A stretch of DNA of 64,000 nucleotides from Cavia porcellus (lineage: Eukaryota; Chordata; Mammalia; Rodentia; Caviidae). This document shows, in pieces, positions 1 through 12,429 of this stretch; positions within the stretch are counted from its first letter, which is position 1; each line of letters starts with the position of its first letter. The notes under the pieces are model-generated. The model was not told the origin of the DNA. It saw only the letters and a program-made list of their open reading frames with translations, and ran no database searches. The DNA lies in NCBI RefSeq assembly GCF_034190915.1, contig NW_026947547.1, forward strand, positions 372,001 through 436,000. Direction: 5' to 3'. The position numbers were made by a program, and so were the translations under genes.

Positions 1-1779
1 ACGGTTAGATTTAGATTGGGGTTCGGATTAGGCTTAGGGTTAGGTTTAGGGTTGGAATTAGAGTTAAGGTTGGTTTGGTTTAAGGTTAGGGTTAGGTTTA
101 TGGTCAGCATTATGTTTAAGTGTTAGTGTTAGGGTTAGTGTTTGGGTTAGGGTTAGGTATAGGGTTGGGTTCGGTTTCGGGTTAGAGTTAGGTTTACGGT
201 TGGGTTAGGTTTAGAATGAGGGTTGGGTTAGGGTTAGGGTTAGAGTTAGCGTTAAGGTTAGGTTTAGCGTTTGGGTTAGGGTTAGATTAGGGTTAGGCTT
301 AGAGTTAGGGTTTGGATTACGTTTAGTGTTCGGTTAGGTGTTGGCTTAGAGTTAGTGTTAGGGTTAGTTTAAGGTTCGGGTTAGAGTTGGGGTTAGGCTT
401 GAGTGGGTGTAAGGGTTAGGGTTAGGGTTAGGGCTAGGGTTAGCGTTTGAGGGTTAGGGTTAGTGTTGGAGGGTTAGGGTAAAATTTAGGGTTAGGTCTC
501 TGGTTAGGTGTAGCACTGGTTTAGGGTTAGGGTTAGGTTAGGTTTAGGTTTAGGGTTAGGGCTAGGGTTAGTATTAGTGTTGGGTTAGAGTTAGGGTTAG
601 GGTTAGGTTTACCGTTATGATTAGGGTAAGGGGTTATGCTTATGGATAGGGTTAAGGTTTGTTTTGGATTAGGGTTAGGGTTAGCCTTGGGGTTAGCTTT
701 AGGGTGAGGGTGAATGTTAGTTTAGGGTTAGAATTGGTTTAGAGTTAGGGTGAGGATTAGGGTTAGGGTTAGGTTGAGGATCAGGTTCAGAGTCAGGGTT
801 AGGGCTAGTGTTAGGGTTAGGGTTAGGTTTAGGGTTAGGGTTGTGTTAGTGTTAGGGATAGGGTTAGGGTTAGGGTTAGGTTTAGGGTTAGTGTTATTGG
901 GTTATGGTTAGGGTTATGGTTAGGTTTATGGTTGAGTTTGGGCTAGGGTTAGGGTTAGGGTTAGGGTTATGTTTTGGGTTAGGGTTGTGTTTGGGGTTAG
1001 TATTAGGTTTCGGGTTGGGTTAGTGTTAGGGTTAGGGCTAGGGTTAGGGTTACGTTTGGGTTAGGTTATGGTTAGGGTTAGGGTTAAGGTTAGGGTTAGG
1101 GTTAGAGTTAGTGTTAGGGTTAGGGTTTCATTAGTGTTTGTGTTATGGTTCGGGTTATGGTTAGGTTTGGGGTTGGGGTTAAGGTTGTGTTTGTAGTTGG
1201 CGATAGGTTTACGGCAAGGTTTAGGGATAGGGTTAGGGTTAGGGTACGGTTTAGATTTGGTTAGGGTTGGTTAGGATAAGTGTTAGGCTTAGGTTTATGG
1301 GTAGGGTAAGGTTAGTGTTAGGGTTAGGGTTAGGGGTAGGGTTGTGTTAAGGTTAGTGTTAGGGTTACAGTTAGGATTAGGGTTAGGGTTAGATTTATGT
1401 TTAAGGTTAGGGTTGGGTTTCAGGTTAGGGTTAGGGTTAGGCTTTTGGTTAGATTTAAGTTTGGGGTTATTTTAGGGTTGGTTTCGGTTCGTTAGGGTTA
1501 GGGTTAGGCTTAGGCTTAGGCTTAGGTTTAGAGTTAGGGTTACATTTAGAGTTAGGTTTAGTGTCAGGGTTGTGTTACGGTTAGGGTTAGTGTTAGGGTT
1601 AGGTTTAGGCCTATGGTAGGGTAAGGGTAGTGTTAGGGTTAGGGTACTCTTATCGTTAAGGTTATGGTTATGGTTAGGGTTAGGGTTCGTGTTGGGTTAA
1701 GTTTAGGGTTAGGGTTAGGGTTGGGTTAGGGTTGCTGTTGGGTTGTGGTTCAGGTTGGGGTTGGGGTTGGGTTTGGGTT
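1..1779 (+). repeat. Left mosaic: partial G, then H, A, B, C modules
   Basis: The window opens inside module G (landmark 'ttaaggttggtttgg' near 74, 'gtaaaattta' near 479). Module H follows at about 530-1120 (the 'ttatgcttatgg' word near 632, TCAGGG-type variants near 780-800), then A from about 1127, B from about 1360 (TTAGGC triplets near 1510, 'gtactcttatcg' near 1644) and the start of C near 1732. The order matches the 5.14 kb unit found later. Only module order is conserved; base identity to the 20-46 kb copies is clearly lower than among those copies. No gene is present. Confidence 0.75.
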
Positions 1780-3660
1780 TTAGGTTAGGGTTAGGCATAG
1801 GGTTAGGTTTAGGGTAGAGTTCGGTTTAGGGATAGGGTTAGGGTTGGGTTAGTGTTAGGGTTAGGGATAGGTTTAGGGTTGGGTTAGGGTAGGTTTTGCG
1901 GTTGTGTTTCGGTTTGGGGTTGGCGTTGGGGTTTGGGTTAGGGTAAGTGCTAGGGTTAGGGTTAGGGTTAGGGTTAGGTTTGGTTAGGGTTGGTTAGACT
2001 TAGTGTTAGGGTAAGGCTTAGGGTTAGGGTTACGGTTTGGGTTAGTGTTAGGGTTAGGGTTGGGTTATGGTAAGTGTTAGCGTTAGGGTTAGGGTTCGAG
2101 TTAGGATTAGGATTAGGGGTTAGGGTTAGGGTTAGGGTTAGGGTTGGGTTAGGGTTAGGGTTAGGGTCAGAGTTAACGTTAGGCTTAGAGCTAGTGTTAG
2201 GATTAGAGATAGGATTAGGTTTACTGTTAGTGTTAGGGTTAGGGTTGGGTTAGGTTTTAGTGTTTGGGTTAGGGTTAGGGTTAGGTTTGGGTTAGGGTCA
2301 GGGTTAGGGTTAGGGTTAGCGTTGGGTTAGGGTTAGGGTCAGTTTTAGGGTTAGTGTTAGGATTAGGGTTAGGGGTTAGTGTTAGGGTTAGGGTTGGGTT
2401 AGGGTTAGCCTTAGGGTTACGGTTAGGTTTAGTGATGGTTAGGGTTGGTTAGGGGTAGGCTTAAGGTTAGGGTTACGGTTACATTTAGGTTTACGTTAGG
2501 GTTAGGGTTAGGTTGAGGGTTAAGTTTAGGTTTAGGTTTAGGGTTAGAGTTTTTTTTAGGGTTAGGGTTAGGGTTAGGGTTAGGGTTTAGGTTTAGGGTT
2601 AGGGTTAGGGTTAGGGTTAGTCATAGGGTTAGCGTTAAGTTTAGGGTTAACGTTTGGGTTAGTGTTAGATTAGTGTTAGGCTTAGAGTTAGGGTTAGGGT
2701 TATGCTTAGGGTTAGGGTTAGGGTTAGGGTTAGGGTTAGGTTTAGGGTAGGATTAGGGTTAGGGATAGGGTTAGGGTTGGGTTAGTGTTAGGGTTAGGGA
2801 TAGGTTTAGGGTTGTGTTAGGGTAGGGTTTGCGGTTGTGTTTCGGTTTGTGGTTGGCGTTGGCGTTTGGGTTAGGGTAAGTGCTAGGGTTAGGGTTAGGG
2901 TTAGGTTTAGGTTTGGTTAGGGTTGGTTAGGCTTAGTGTTAGGGTTAGGGTTAGCATTAGGCTTAGGGTTAGGGTAAGACTTAGGGTTAGGGTTACAGTT
3001 TGGGTCAGTGTTAGGTTTAGGGTGGGGTTAGGGTAAGTGTTAGTGTTAGGGTTAGGGTTCGAGTTAGGGTTAGGATTAGGTGTTAGGGTTAGGGTTAGGG
3101 ATACTGTTAGGTTTGGGTTAGTTTTATGTTAGGGTCAGGGTTAGCGTTACGCTTAGAGCTAGGGTTACGATTAGAGATAGGATTAGGTTTAGTGTTAGTG
3201 TTAGGGTTAGGGTTGGGTTAGGTTTTATTGTTTGGGTTAGGGTTAGGGTTAGGGTTAGGCTTGGGGTTAGGGTCAGGGTTAGGGTAAGGATTAGCATTGG
3301 GTTAGGGTTATGGTCAGGGTCAGAGTTAGGGTTAGTATTAGGGATAGGGTTAGGGGTTAGGGTTAGGGTTAGGTTTAGGGTTGGGTTAGGGTTAGCCTTA
3401 GGGTTAGGGTTAGGTTTAGTGATGGTTAGGATTGGTTAGGGGTAGGCTTAAGGTTAGGGTTACGGTTACATTTAGGAATAGGTTAGGGTTAGGGTTAGGT
3501 TGAGGGTTAGGTTTAGGTTTAGGTTTAGGGTTAGAATTTGGGTTAGGGCAGGAATAGAGTTGAGGTTGTGTTGGGTTAGGAATAGCGTTAAGTTTATGGT
3601 TAGCATTAGGTTTAGGTGTTAGGGTTAGTGTTAGGGTTTTGGTTAGGGTTAGGTATAGGG
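1780..3660 (+). repeat. Tandem duplication of a C-D-E-F segment, about 0.93-0.99 kb each
   Basis: Module C is followed by D, E and part of F, then C starts again. The C landmark 'gcggttgtgtttcgg' sits at about 1898 and again at about 2831, an offset of 933. The F landmark 'ggggtaggctta' sits near 2452 and 3437, an offset of about 985, so small indels have accumulated between the two copies. A piece of module G (near 2620-2700) is wedged between the F of copy one and the C of copy two, marking the junction. Confidence 0.75.
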
Positions 3661-6600
3661 TTGGGTTAGGTTTAGGTTTAGGGTTAGGCTTAGCATAAGG
3701 GTTAGGTTTAGGTTTAGGCTTAGAGTTAGGGTGAGGGTTTAGGGTTGGGGTTAGGGTTAAGGTTAGTGTTAGGGTTAGGGTTAGGTGTTAGGTTTAGAGT
3801 TAGGGTTAGGGTTGGGTTAGGGTTAGGCTTAGGGTTAGGGTTAGGTTTATTGTTGGTTAGGGTTCGTTAGGGATAGGGTTAGGGTTAGGGTTACAGTTAG
3901 GTTTATATTAGGGTTCAGGTTAGGATTAGGGTTAGGGTTATTGTTGGGATTAGAGTTAAGGTTGGTTTGGGTTAAGGTTAGGGTTAGGTTTATGGTCAGC
4001 ATTAGGTTTAGGTGTTAGGGTTATGGTTAGTGTTTGGGTTAGGGTTAGGTATAGGGTTGGGTTCGGTTTCGGGTTAGAGTTAGGTTTAGGGTTGGGTTAG
4101 GTTTAGAATTAGTGTTGCGTTAGGGTTAGGGTTAGGGTTAGTGTTAAGGTTAGGTTTAGCGTTTGGGTTAGGGTTAGACTAGGGTTAGGCTTAGAGTTAG
4201 GGTTAGGGTTACGTTTAGTGTTCGGTTAGGTGTTGGGTTAGAGTTACTGTTAGGGTTAGGGTTAGTTTAAGGTTAGGGTTAGAGTTGGGGTTAGGCTTGA
4301 GTGGGTGTAAGGGTTAGGGTTAGGGTTAGGGCTAGGGTTAGGGTTTAAGGGTTAGGATTAGTGTTGGAGGGTTAGGGTAAAATTTAGGATTAGGGCTCGG
4401 GTTAGGTGTAGCATTGGTTTAGGTTTAGGGTTAGGTTAGGTTTAGGTTTAGGGTTCGGGCTAGGGTTAGGATTAGTGTTGGGTTAGATTTAGGGTTAGGG
4501 TTAGGTTAATGTTATGATTAGGGTTAGGGGTTATGCTTATGGATAGGGTTAAGGTTAGTTTTTTATTAGGGTTAGGGTTAGCTTTGGGGTTAGCGTTAGG
4601 GTGAGGGTGAGGGTTAGGTTATTGTTAGGATTTGTTTAGAGTAAGGGTGAGGATTAAGGTTAGGATTAGGTTGAGGATCAGGTTCAGAGTCAGGTTCGGG
4701 CTAGTATTAGGGTTAGGGTTAGGTTTAGGGTTAGTGTTGTGTTAGTGTTAGGGATAGGGTTATGTTAGGGTTTGGTTAGGGTTAGGGTTAGGGTTAGGGT
4801 TAGTGTTATTGGGTTATGATTAGGGTTATGGTTAGGTTTATGGTTGGGTTAGTGTTAGGGTTAGGGCTAGGTTTAGAGTTACGTTTGGGTTAGGTTTTGG
4901 GTTAGGTTATGGTTAGGGTTATGCTTAAGGTTAGGGGTAGGGTTAGTGTTAGTGTTAGGGTTAGGGTTTCATTAGTGTTATTGTTATGGTTCGGGTTACC
5001 GTTAGGGTTGGGGTTGGGGTTAGGGTTGTGGTTGTGGTTGGCAATAGGTTTACGGAAATGTTTAGGTATAGTGTTAGGGTTAGGGTACGTTTTAGATTTG
5101 GTTAGGGTTGGTTAGGGTAAGTGTTAGGCTTAGGTTTATGGGTAGGGTAGGGTTAGTGTTAGGGTTTGGGTTAGGGTTGGGTTAGGGTTAGTGTTAGGGT
5201 TACAGTTAGGGTTCTGTTTAGGGTTAGATTTACGTTTAGGTTTAGGGTTGGGTTTCAGATTAGGGTTAGGGTTAGGCTTTTGGTTAGATTTAAGTTTAGG
5301 GTTAATTTAGGATTGGTTTCGGTTGGTTAGTGTTAGGGTTAGGCTTAGGCTTAGGCTTAGGTTTAGAGTTAGGGTTACATTTAGAGTTAGGCTTAGTGTC
5401 AGGGTTGTGTTATGGTTAGGGTTAGGGTTAGGGTTAGGTTTAGTCCTATGGTAGGGTAAGGGTAGCGTTAGGGTTAGTGTACTCTTATCCTTAGGGTTAT
5501 GGTTATGGTTATGGTTAGGGTTAGTGTTCGTGTTGGGTTAGGTTTAGTGTTAGGGTTAGGGTTGGGTTAGGGTTGCTGTTGGGGTTGTGGTTCAGGTTGG
5601 GGTTGGGGTTGGGTTTGGGTTTAAGGTTAGGGTTAGGTTTAAGGTTAGGTTTAGGGTAGGGTTAGGGTTAGGGATAAGGTTAGGGTTGGGTTAGTGTTAG
5701 GTTTAGGAATAGGTTTAGGGTTGGGTTAGGGTAGGGTATGAGGTTGTGTTTCGGTTTGATGTTGGCGTTGTGGTTTGGGTTAGGGTAAGTGCTAGGGTTA
5801 GGGTTAGGGTTAGGATTAGGTTTGGTTAGGGTTGTTTAGGCTTAATGTTAGGGTTAGGATTAGCATTAGGCTTAAGGTTAGGGTAAGGCTTAGGGTTAGG
5901 GTTATGGTTTTTGTTAGTGTTAGGTTTAGGGTGGGGTTAGGGTAAGTGCTAGGGTTAGGGTTAGGGTTCAAGTTAAGGTTAGGATTAGGGGTTATGGTTA
6001 TGGTTAGGGTTAGGGTTGGGTTAGGGTTAGGGTTAGGGTCAGGATTAGCGTTAGGCTGAGAGCTAGGGTTAGGATTAGAGATAAGATTAGGTTTAGTGTT
6101 AGTGTTAGGGTTAGGGTTGTGTTAGGTTTTATTGTTTGTGTTAGGATTAGGGTTAGGCTTTGGATTAGGGTCAGGGTTAGGATTACAGTTAGCGCTGGGT
6201 TAGGGTTACGGTCAGGGTTAGGGTTAGTGTTAGTGTTAGGGTTAGGGTTCGAGTTAGGGTTAGGATAAGGGGTTAGGGTTAGGGTTAGGTTTAGGGTTAG
6301 TGTTAGGGTCAGGGTTACGGTTAGTGTTAGAGTTAGTGTTAGGGGTTAGGGTTAGGGTTATGGTTAGGGTAGGGTTATGTTTACCCTCAGAGTTAGGGTT
6401 AGGTTTAGTGATGGTTAGGGTTGATTAGGGTTAGGGTTACCATTAGGCTTAGGGTTAGGGTAAGGCTTAGTGTTAGGGTTACGGTTTGGGTTAGTGTTAG
6501 GGTTTGGGTTGGGTTAGGGTAAGTGTTAGGGTTAGGGTTAGGGTTAGGGTTCGAGTTAGGGTTAGGATTCGGGGTTAGTGTTAGGGTTAGGGTTAGGGTT

Positions 6601-7350
6601 CGGTTAGGGTTAGGGTTAGGGTCATGGTTAGCGTTAGGCTTAGAGCTAGGGTTAGGATTAGAGATAGGATTAGGTTCAGTGTTAGTGTTAGGGTTAGGGT
6701 TGGGTTAGGTTTTATTGTTTGGGTTAAGCTTAGGGTTAGGCTTTGGGTTAGGGTCAGGGTTAGGGTTAGGGTTAGTGTTAGGGTTAGAGGTTAGGGTTAG
6801 GGTTGGGTTCGGGTTAAACTTAGGGTTAGGGTAAGGTTTAGTGATGGTTAGGTTTGGTTAGGTTTAGGTTTAGCATTAGGCTTAGGGTTAGTGTAAGGCT
6901 TAGGGTTAGGGTTACGTTTTGGGTTTGTGTTAGGGTTAGGGTTGGTTTAGGGTAAGGGTTAGGGTTAGGGTTAGGGTTTGAGTAAGGGTTAGGATTAGGG
7001 GTTAGGGTTAGGGTTAGGGTTAGGTTTGGGTTAGGGTTAGGGTTTGAGTAAGGGTTAGGATTAGGGGTCAGTGTTAGGGTTAGGGTTAGGGTTGGGTTAG
7101 GGTTAGGGTTAGGGTCAGGGTTAGCGTTAGGCTTAGAGCTAGGGTTAGGATTAGAGATAGGATTAGGTTTAGTGATAGTGTTACGGTTAGGGTTGGGTTA
7201 GGTTTTATTGTTTAGGTTAGGATTAGGTTTAGGCTTTGGGTTAGGGTCAGGGTTAGGGTTATGGTTAGCGATTGTTTAGGTTTAGAGTCAGGGTTAGGGT
7301 TAGTGTTAGGGTTAGCGTTAGTGTTAGGGTTAGGTGTAGGGTTTGGTTAG
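3660..7350 (+). repeat. Left mosaic: G-H-A-B-C followed by reiterated D/E
   Basis: Modules G (about 3670-4400), H (about 4400-4960), A (from 4968), B (about 5200-5560) and C (about 5570-5800) follow in canonical order. D and E are then repeated several times, with E landmarks 'gattagagata' near 6069, 6657 and 7150. The A landmark here and the next at about 10,092 are about 5.12 kb apart, close to the unit length of the later array, although the path between them is rearranged. No gene is present. Confidence 0.7.
4100..4870 (+). repeat. Segment paralogous to about 52,650-53,440
   Basis: Shared variant words tie this G-H stretch to 52,650-53,440 more closely than to other H modules: 'aggattagtgttggagg' in the G tail, 'gggttcgggct' at the start of H, and the 'gctagtattaggg' form after the 'cagagtc' word. 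The offset is about 48.5 kb. The variants are visible in the sequence; common descent is inferred, because many similar modules exist. Confidence 0.55.
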
Positions 7351-8560
7351 GTTTGTTTAGGGTTAGGCTTAGCATAAGGTTTAGTGTTAGGTTTAGATTT
7401 AGAGTTAGGGTGAGGGTTTAGGGTTGGGGTTAGGGTTAGGGTTAGTGTTAGGTTTAGTGTTAGGTGTTAGGTTTAGAGTTAGTGTTAGGGTTGGGTTAGG
7501 GTTAGGCTTAGAGTTAGGGTTAGGATTAGTGTTGGTTAGGGTTCGTTAGGGATAGGGTTAGGGTTAGGGTTACAGTTAAGTTTAGATTAGGGTTCAGGTT
7601 AGGCTTAGGGTTAGGGTTATGGTTGGGATTAGAGTTAAGGTTGGTTTGGGTTAAGGTTAGGGTTAGGTTTATGGTCATCATTAGGTTTAGGTGTTAGGGT
7701 TAGGGTTAGTGTTTGGGTTAGGGTTAGGTATAGGGTAGGGATCGGTTTCGGGTCAGGGTTAGGTTTAGGGTTGGGTTAGGTTGAGAATTAAGGTTGGGGT
7801 AGGGTTAGGGTTAGGGTTAGCGTTAAGGTTAGGGTTAACGTTTGCGTTAGGGTTAGATTAGGTTTAGGCTTAGAGTTAGGATTAGGGTTACGTTTAGTGT
7901 TGGATTAGGTGTAAGTTTAGAGTTAGTGTTACGGTTATGGTTAGGGTTAGTTTAAGGTTAGGGTTAGAGTTTGGGTTAGGATTTGGGTGGGGTTAAGGGC
8001 TAGGATCAGGTTTAGGGCTAGGATTAGTGTTAGGCTTTAGGTTTGACCGTTAGGGTTAGTGTTGGAAGTTTAGGGTAAAATTAAGGGTTAGGGCTCAGGT
8101 TAGGTGTAGCGTTCGATTTAGGGTTAGGGTTAGGTTAGGTTTCGGTTTAGGGTTAGGTCTAGGGTTAGGATTAGTGTTGGGTTAGAATTAGGGTTAGGGT
8201 TAGGGTTAGCCTCGGGGTTAGTGTTAGGGTGAGGGTGAGGGTTAGGTTAGGGTTAGGATTGGGTTAGAGTTAGCGTGAGAATTAGGGTTAGCGTTATGGT
8301 GAGAATCAGAGTCAGGTTCAGGGTTAGGGCTAGCATTAGAGTTAGGGTTAGGTTTAGGTTTAGGGTTAGGGTTATGTTAGGGTTAGGTTTAGAGTTAGGG
8401 TTAGGGTTAGGGTTTGGGCTAGGATTAATATTATTGAGTTATGGTTATGGTTAGGGTTAGGGTTACGTTTGGCTTAGGGTTAGGTTTAGGGTTAGGGTTG
8501 TGTTAGTATTAGGGATAGGGTTAGTTTTAGTGTTTGGTTAGGGTTAGGATTATGGTTAGG
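7350..8560 (+). repeat. G1-H1 segment resembling the right half of the 5.14 kb unit
   Basis: This stretch carries the same series as about 23.0-24.2 kb: 'ggcttagcataagg', 'tttatggtcatcatt', 'gtaaaatt', 'gtgagaatca' and then an AT-rich island at 8424-8435 of the same form as the one at 24,066. The offset is about 15.64 kb. It is the only place outside the five-copy array where I noticed that AT island, so it is probably the nearest relative of the array's right half. Confidence 0.65.
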
Positions 8561-10091
8561 CTTAGCGTAAGGGTTATGGTTAGGGTTTGTGTTGGGTTAT
8601 GGTGAGGTTTAGGGTTAGGGTTTAGGGTTGGTTTAGGGTTAGGCTTAGGATTAGGGTTAGGTTTAGTTTTGGTTAGGGTTCGTTAAGTATAGTTTTAGGG
8701 TTTGGGTTACGGTTAGGTTTAGATTAGGGTTCGGGTTAGGCTTAGGGTTAGGGTTAGGGTTGGGATTAGAGTTAAGGTTGGTTTGGGTTAAGGTTAGAGT
8801 TAGGTTTATGGTCAGCATTAGGTTTAAGTGTTAGGGTTAGGGTTAGTGTTTGGGTTAGGGTTAGGTATAGGGTTCGGTTGGGTTTCGGGTTACAGTTAGG
8901 TTTAGAGTTGGGTTAGGTTTAGAATCATGGTTGGGTTAGGGTTAGGGTTAGGGTTGGGTTAGGGTTAGGGTTAGGGTTAGTGTTAGGGTTAGCGTTAAGG
9001 TTAGGTTTAGCGTTTGGGTTAGGGTTATATTAGGGTTAGGGTTAGAGTTAGGGTTAGGGTTACGTTTAGTGTTCGGTTAGGTGTTGGGTTAGAGTTAGTG
9101 TTAGGGTTAGGGTTAGTTTAAGGTTAGGGTTAGAGTTGGGGTTAGGCTTCAGTGGTTGTAAGGGTTAGGGTTAGGGTTAGGGCTAGGGTTAGGGTTTGAG
9201 GGTTAGGGTTAGTGTGGGAGGGTTAGGGTAAAATTTAGGGTTAGGGCTCAGGTTAGGTGTTTCGTTGGTTTAGGGTTACGGTTAGCTTAAGTTTAGGTTT
9301 AGGGTTAGGGCTAGGTTTAGGTTTAGTGTTGGGTTAGCGTTAGGGTTAGGGTTAGGTTTATGGTTAGGATTGGGGTTAGGGGTTATGCTTATGGATAGGG
9401 TTAAGGTTAGTTTAGGATTAGGGTTAGGGTTAGCCGTGGGGTTAGCGTTAGGGTTAGGGTGATGGTTAGGTTAGGGTTAGGATTGGTTTAGAGTTAGGGT
9501 GAGGATTAGGGATAGGGTTAGGGTGAGGAACAGGGTCAGAGTTAGGGTTAGGGTTAGGTTTAGGGTTAGGATTGGGGTTAGGGGTTATGCTTATGGATAG
9601 GGTTAAGGTTAGTTTAGGATTAGGGTTAGGGTTAGCCTTGGGGTTAGCGTTAGGGTGAGGGTGATGGTTAGGTTAGGGTTAGGATTGGTTTAGAGTTAGG
9701 GTGAGGATTAGGGTTAGGGTTAGGTTGAGGAACAGGGTCAGAGTCAGGGTTAGGGCTAGTGTTAGAGTTAGGGTTAGGGTTAGGTTTAGGGTTAGGGTTG
9801 TGTTAGTGTTAGGGATAGGGTTAGTTTTAGGGTTGTGTTAGGGTTAGGGTTAGGGTTAGTGTTATTGTGTTATGGTTAGGTTTATGGTTGCGTTTGGGTT
9901 AGGGTTAGGATTAGGGTTAGGGTTATGTTTTGGGTTAGGTTTGGGTTAGGGTTAGTATTAGGGTTCGGGTTGGGTTAGTGCTAGGGTTAGGGCTAGGGTT
10001 AGGGTTACGTTTGGGTTTGGTTTTGGGTTATGTTATGGTTAGGGTTAGGGTTAAGGTTAGGGGTAGGGTTAGAGTTAGTGTTAGGTTAGGG
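8560..10091 (+). repeat. Left mosaic: second-type G followed by H
   Basis: A G module of the second type ('tttatggtcagcatt' near 8805, 'gtaaaattta' near 9227) leads into H, which contains a local tandem duplication (annotated separately) and ends just before module A at about 10,092. This G2-H2 order matches the right end of the 5.14 kb unit. Confidence 0.65.
9369..9772 (+). repeat. 202 bp tandem duplication inside module H
   Basis: The word 'attggggttaggggttatgc' occurs at 9369 and again at 9571, an offset of 202. Each unit continues through 'ttatggatagggttaagg', the 'gatggttagg' word and the 'gaggaacagggtcag' word. The two units differ at a few bases, for example 'gccgtgggg' against 'gccttgggg'. 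Other H modules hold this segment once, so the duplication is local. Confidence 0.8.
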
Positions 10092-11109
10092 TTTCATTAG
10101 TGGTAGTGTTATGGTTGGGGTTATGGTGAGGGTTCGGGTTGGGATTAAGGTTGTGGTTGTGGTTGGCGATAGGTTTATGGCAAGGTTTAGGGATAGTGTT
10201 AGGGTTAGAGTACAGTTTAGATTTGGTTAGGGTTGGTTAGGGTAAGTGTTAGGCTTAGGTTGATGGGTAGGGTAGGTTTAGTGTTAGGTTTAGGGTTAGG
10301 GTTGGGTTAGGGTTAGTGTTAGGGTTACAGTTAGGGTTAGGATTTGGGTTAGATTTATGTTTAGGGTTAGGGTTGGGTTTCAGGTTCGGGTTAGGGTTGG
10401 GCTTTTGGTTAGATTTAAGTTTAGGGTTAATTTAGGGTTGGTTTCGGTTGGTTAGGGTTAGGGTTAGGCTTAGGCTTAGGCTTAGGTTTCGAGTTAGTGT
10501 TACATTTAGAGTTAGTTTAGTGTCAGGGTTGTGTTACGTTTAGGGTTAGGCTTAGGGTTAGGTTTAGGCCTATGGTAGGGTAAGGGTAGCGTTAGGGTTA
10601 GGGTACGCTTATCGTTAGGGTTATGGTTATGGTTAGGGTTAGTGTTCGTGTTGGGTTAGGTTTAGGGTTAGGGTTAGGGTTGGGTTAGGTTTGCTTTTGG
10701 TGTTGTGGTTCAGGTTGGGGTTGGGGTTGGGTTTGGGTTTAAGGTTAGGGTTAGGTTTAGGGTTAGGTTTAGTGTAGGGTTAGGGTTAGGGATAGGGTTA
10801 GGTTTGGGTTAGTGTTAGGGTTAGGGATAGGTTTAGTGTTGGGTTAGGGTAGGGTTTGCGGTTGTGTTTCGTTTTGGGGTTGGCGTTGGGGTTTGGGTTA
10901 GGGTAAGTGCTAGGGTTAAGGTTAGGGTTAGGGTTAGGTTTGGTTAGGGTTGTTTAGGCTTAGTGTTAGGGTTAGGGTTAGCATTAGGCTTAGGGTTAGG
11001 TTAAAGCTTCGGGTTAGGGTTACGGTTTGTGTTAGTGTTAGGGTTAGGGGTGGGTTAGGGTAAGTGTTAGGGTTAGGGTTAGGGTTCGATTTCGGGTTAG
11101 GGTTAGGGG

Positions 11110-11151
11110 TTAGGGTTAGGGTTAGGGTTAGGGTTAGGGTTAGGGTTAGGG
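11110..11151 (+). repeat. Longest perfect TTAGGG run noticed (7 units)
   Basis: Seven uninterrupted TTAGGG units occur here, followed by a TTGGG 5-mer and further near-perfect units. This is the longest perfect run I counted; most of the array is broken every one to four units. Known shelterin proteins (TRF1/TRF2 on duplex, POT1 on single strand) recognise about one and a half perfect units, so this is one of the better candidate sites. Confidence 0.85.
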
Positions 11152-12429
11152 TTGGGTTAGGGTTAGGGTTAGGGTTAGAATTATGGTTAGGGTTGGGTTA
11201 GGTTTAGCCTCAGCGTTAGGGTTAGGTTTAATGATGGTTAGGGTTGCTTAGGGTTAGGGCTAGCATTAGGCTTATGGTTAGGGTAAGGCTTAGAATTAGT
11301 GTTACAGTTTGGGTTAGTGTTAGGGTTAGGGTGGGGTTAGGTTAAGTGTTTGTGTTAGGGTTAGGTTTCGAGTTAGGTTTAGGATAAGGGGTTAGGATTA
11401 GGGTCAGGGTTACGGTTAGTGTTAGGGTTAGGGTTAGGCTTTAGGGTTAGTGTTAGGGTTAGGGTTGTGTTATGGTTAACCTCAGGGTTAGTGTTTGGTT
11501 TAGTGATGGTTAGGGTTGGTTAGGTTTAGGGTTAGCATTAGGCTGAGCGTTAGGGTAAGGCTTATGGTTAGAGTTACGGTTTGGGTTAGTGTTAGGGTTA
11601 GCATTGGGTTAGGGTATGTGTTAGGGTTAGGTTTAGGGTTAGGGTTCGAGTTAGTGTTAGGATTAGGGGTTAGGGTTAGGGTTAGGCTTAGGCTTAGGCT
11701 TAGGTTTAGAGTTAGGGTTACATTTAGAGTTAGGTTTAGTGTCAGGGTTGTGTTACGGTTTGGGTTAGGGTTAGGGTTAGGGTTAGTTTAAGGTTAGGGT
11801 TAGGGATAGGATTAGGGTTGGGTTCGTGTTAGGGTTAGGGATAGGTTTAGGGTTGAGTTAGTGTAGGGTTTGTGGTTGTGTTTTGGTTTGGGGGTGGCGT
11901 TGGGGTTTGGGTTAGGGTAAGTGCTAGGGTTAGGGTTAGGGTTAGGGTTAGGGTTAGGTTTGGTTAGGGTTGGTTAGGCTTATGGTTAAGGTTAGGGTTA
12001 ACATTAGGCTTAGGGTTAGGGTTAGGCTGAAGGTTAGGGTAACATTTTGGGTTAGTGTTAGGGTTACCGTTTTGTTAAAGTAAGGGTTAGGGTTCGAGTT
12101 AGTGTTAGGATTAGGGGTTAGGGTTAGGGTTAGGGTTAGGGTTGGGTTAGGGTTAGGGTTAGGGTCAGGGTTAGCGTTAGGCTGAGAGCTAGGGTTAGGA
12201 TTAGAGATAGGATTAGGTTTAGTGTTAGTGTTAGGGTTAGGGTTGGGTTAGATTTTATTGTTTGGGTTAGGATTAGGTTTAGGCTTTGGGTTAGGGTCAG
12301 GGTTAGGGTTAGGTTTAGCGTTGGGTTAGTGTTAGGGTCAGGGTTAGGGTTAGTGTTAGGGTTAGGGTTAGTGGTTAGGATTAGCGTTAGTGTTAGGGTT
12401 GGGTTAGGGTTAACCTTAGGGTTAGGGTA

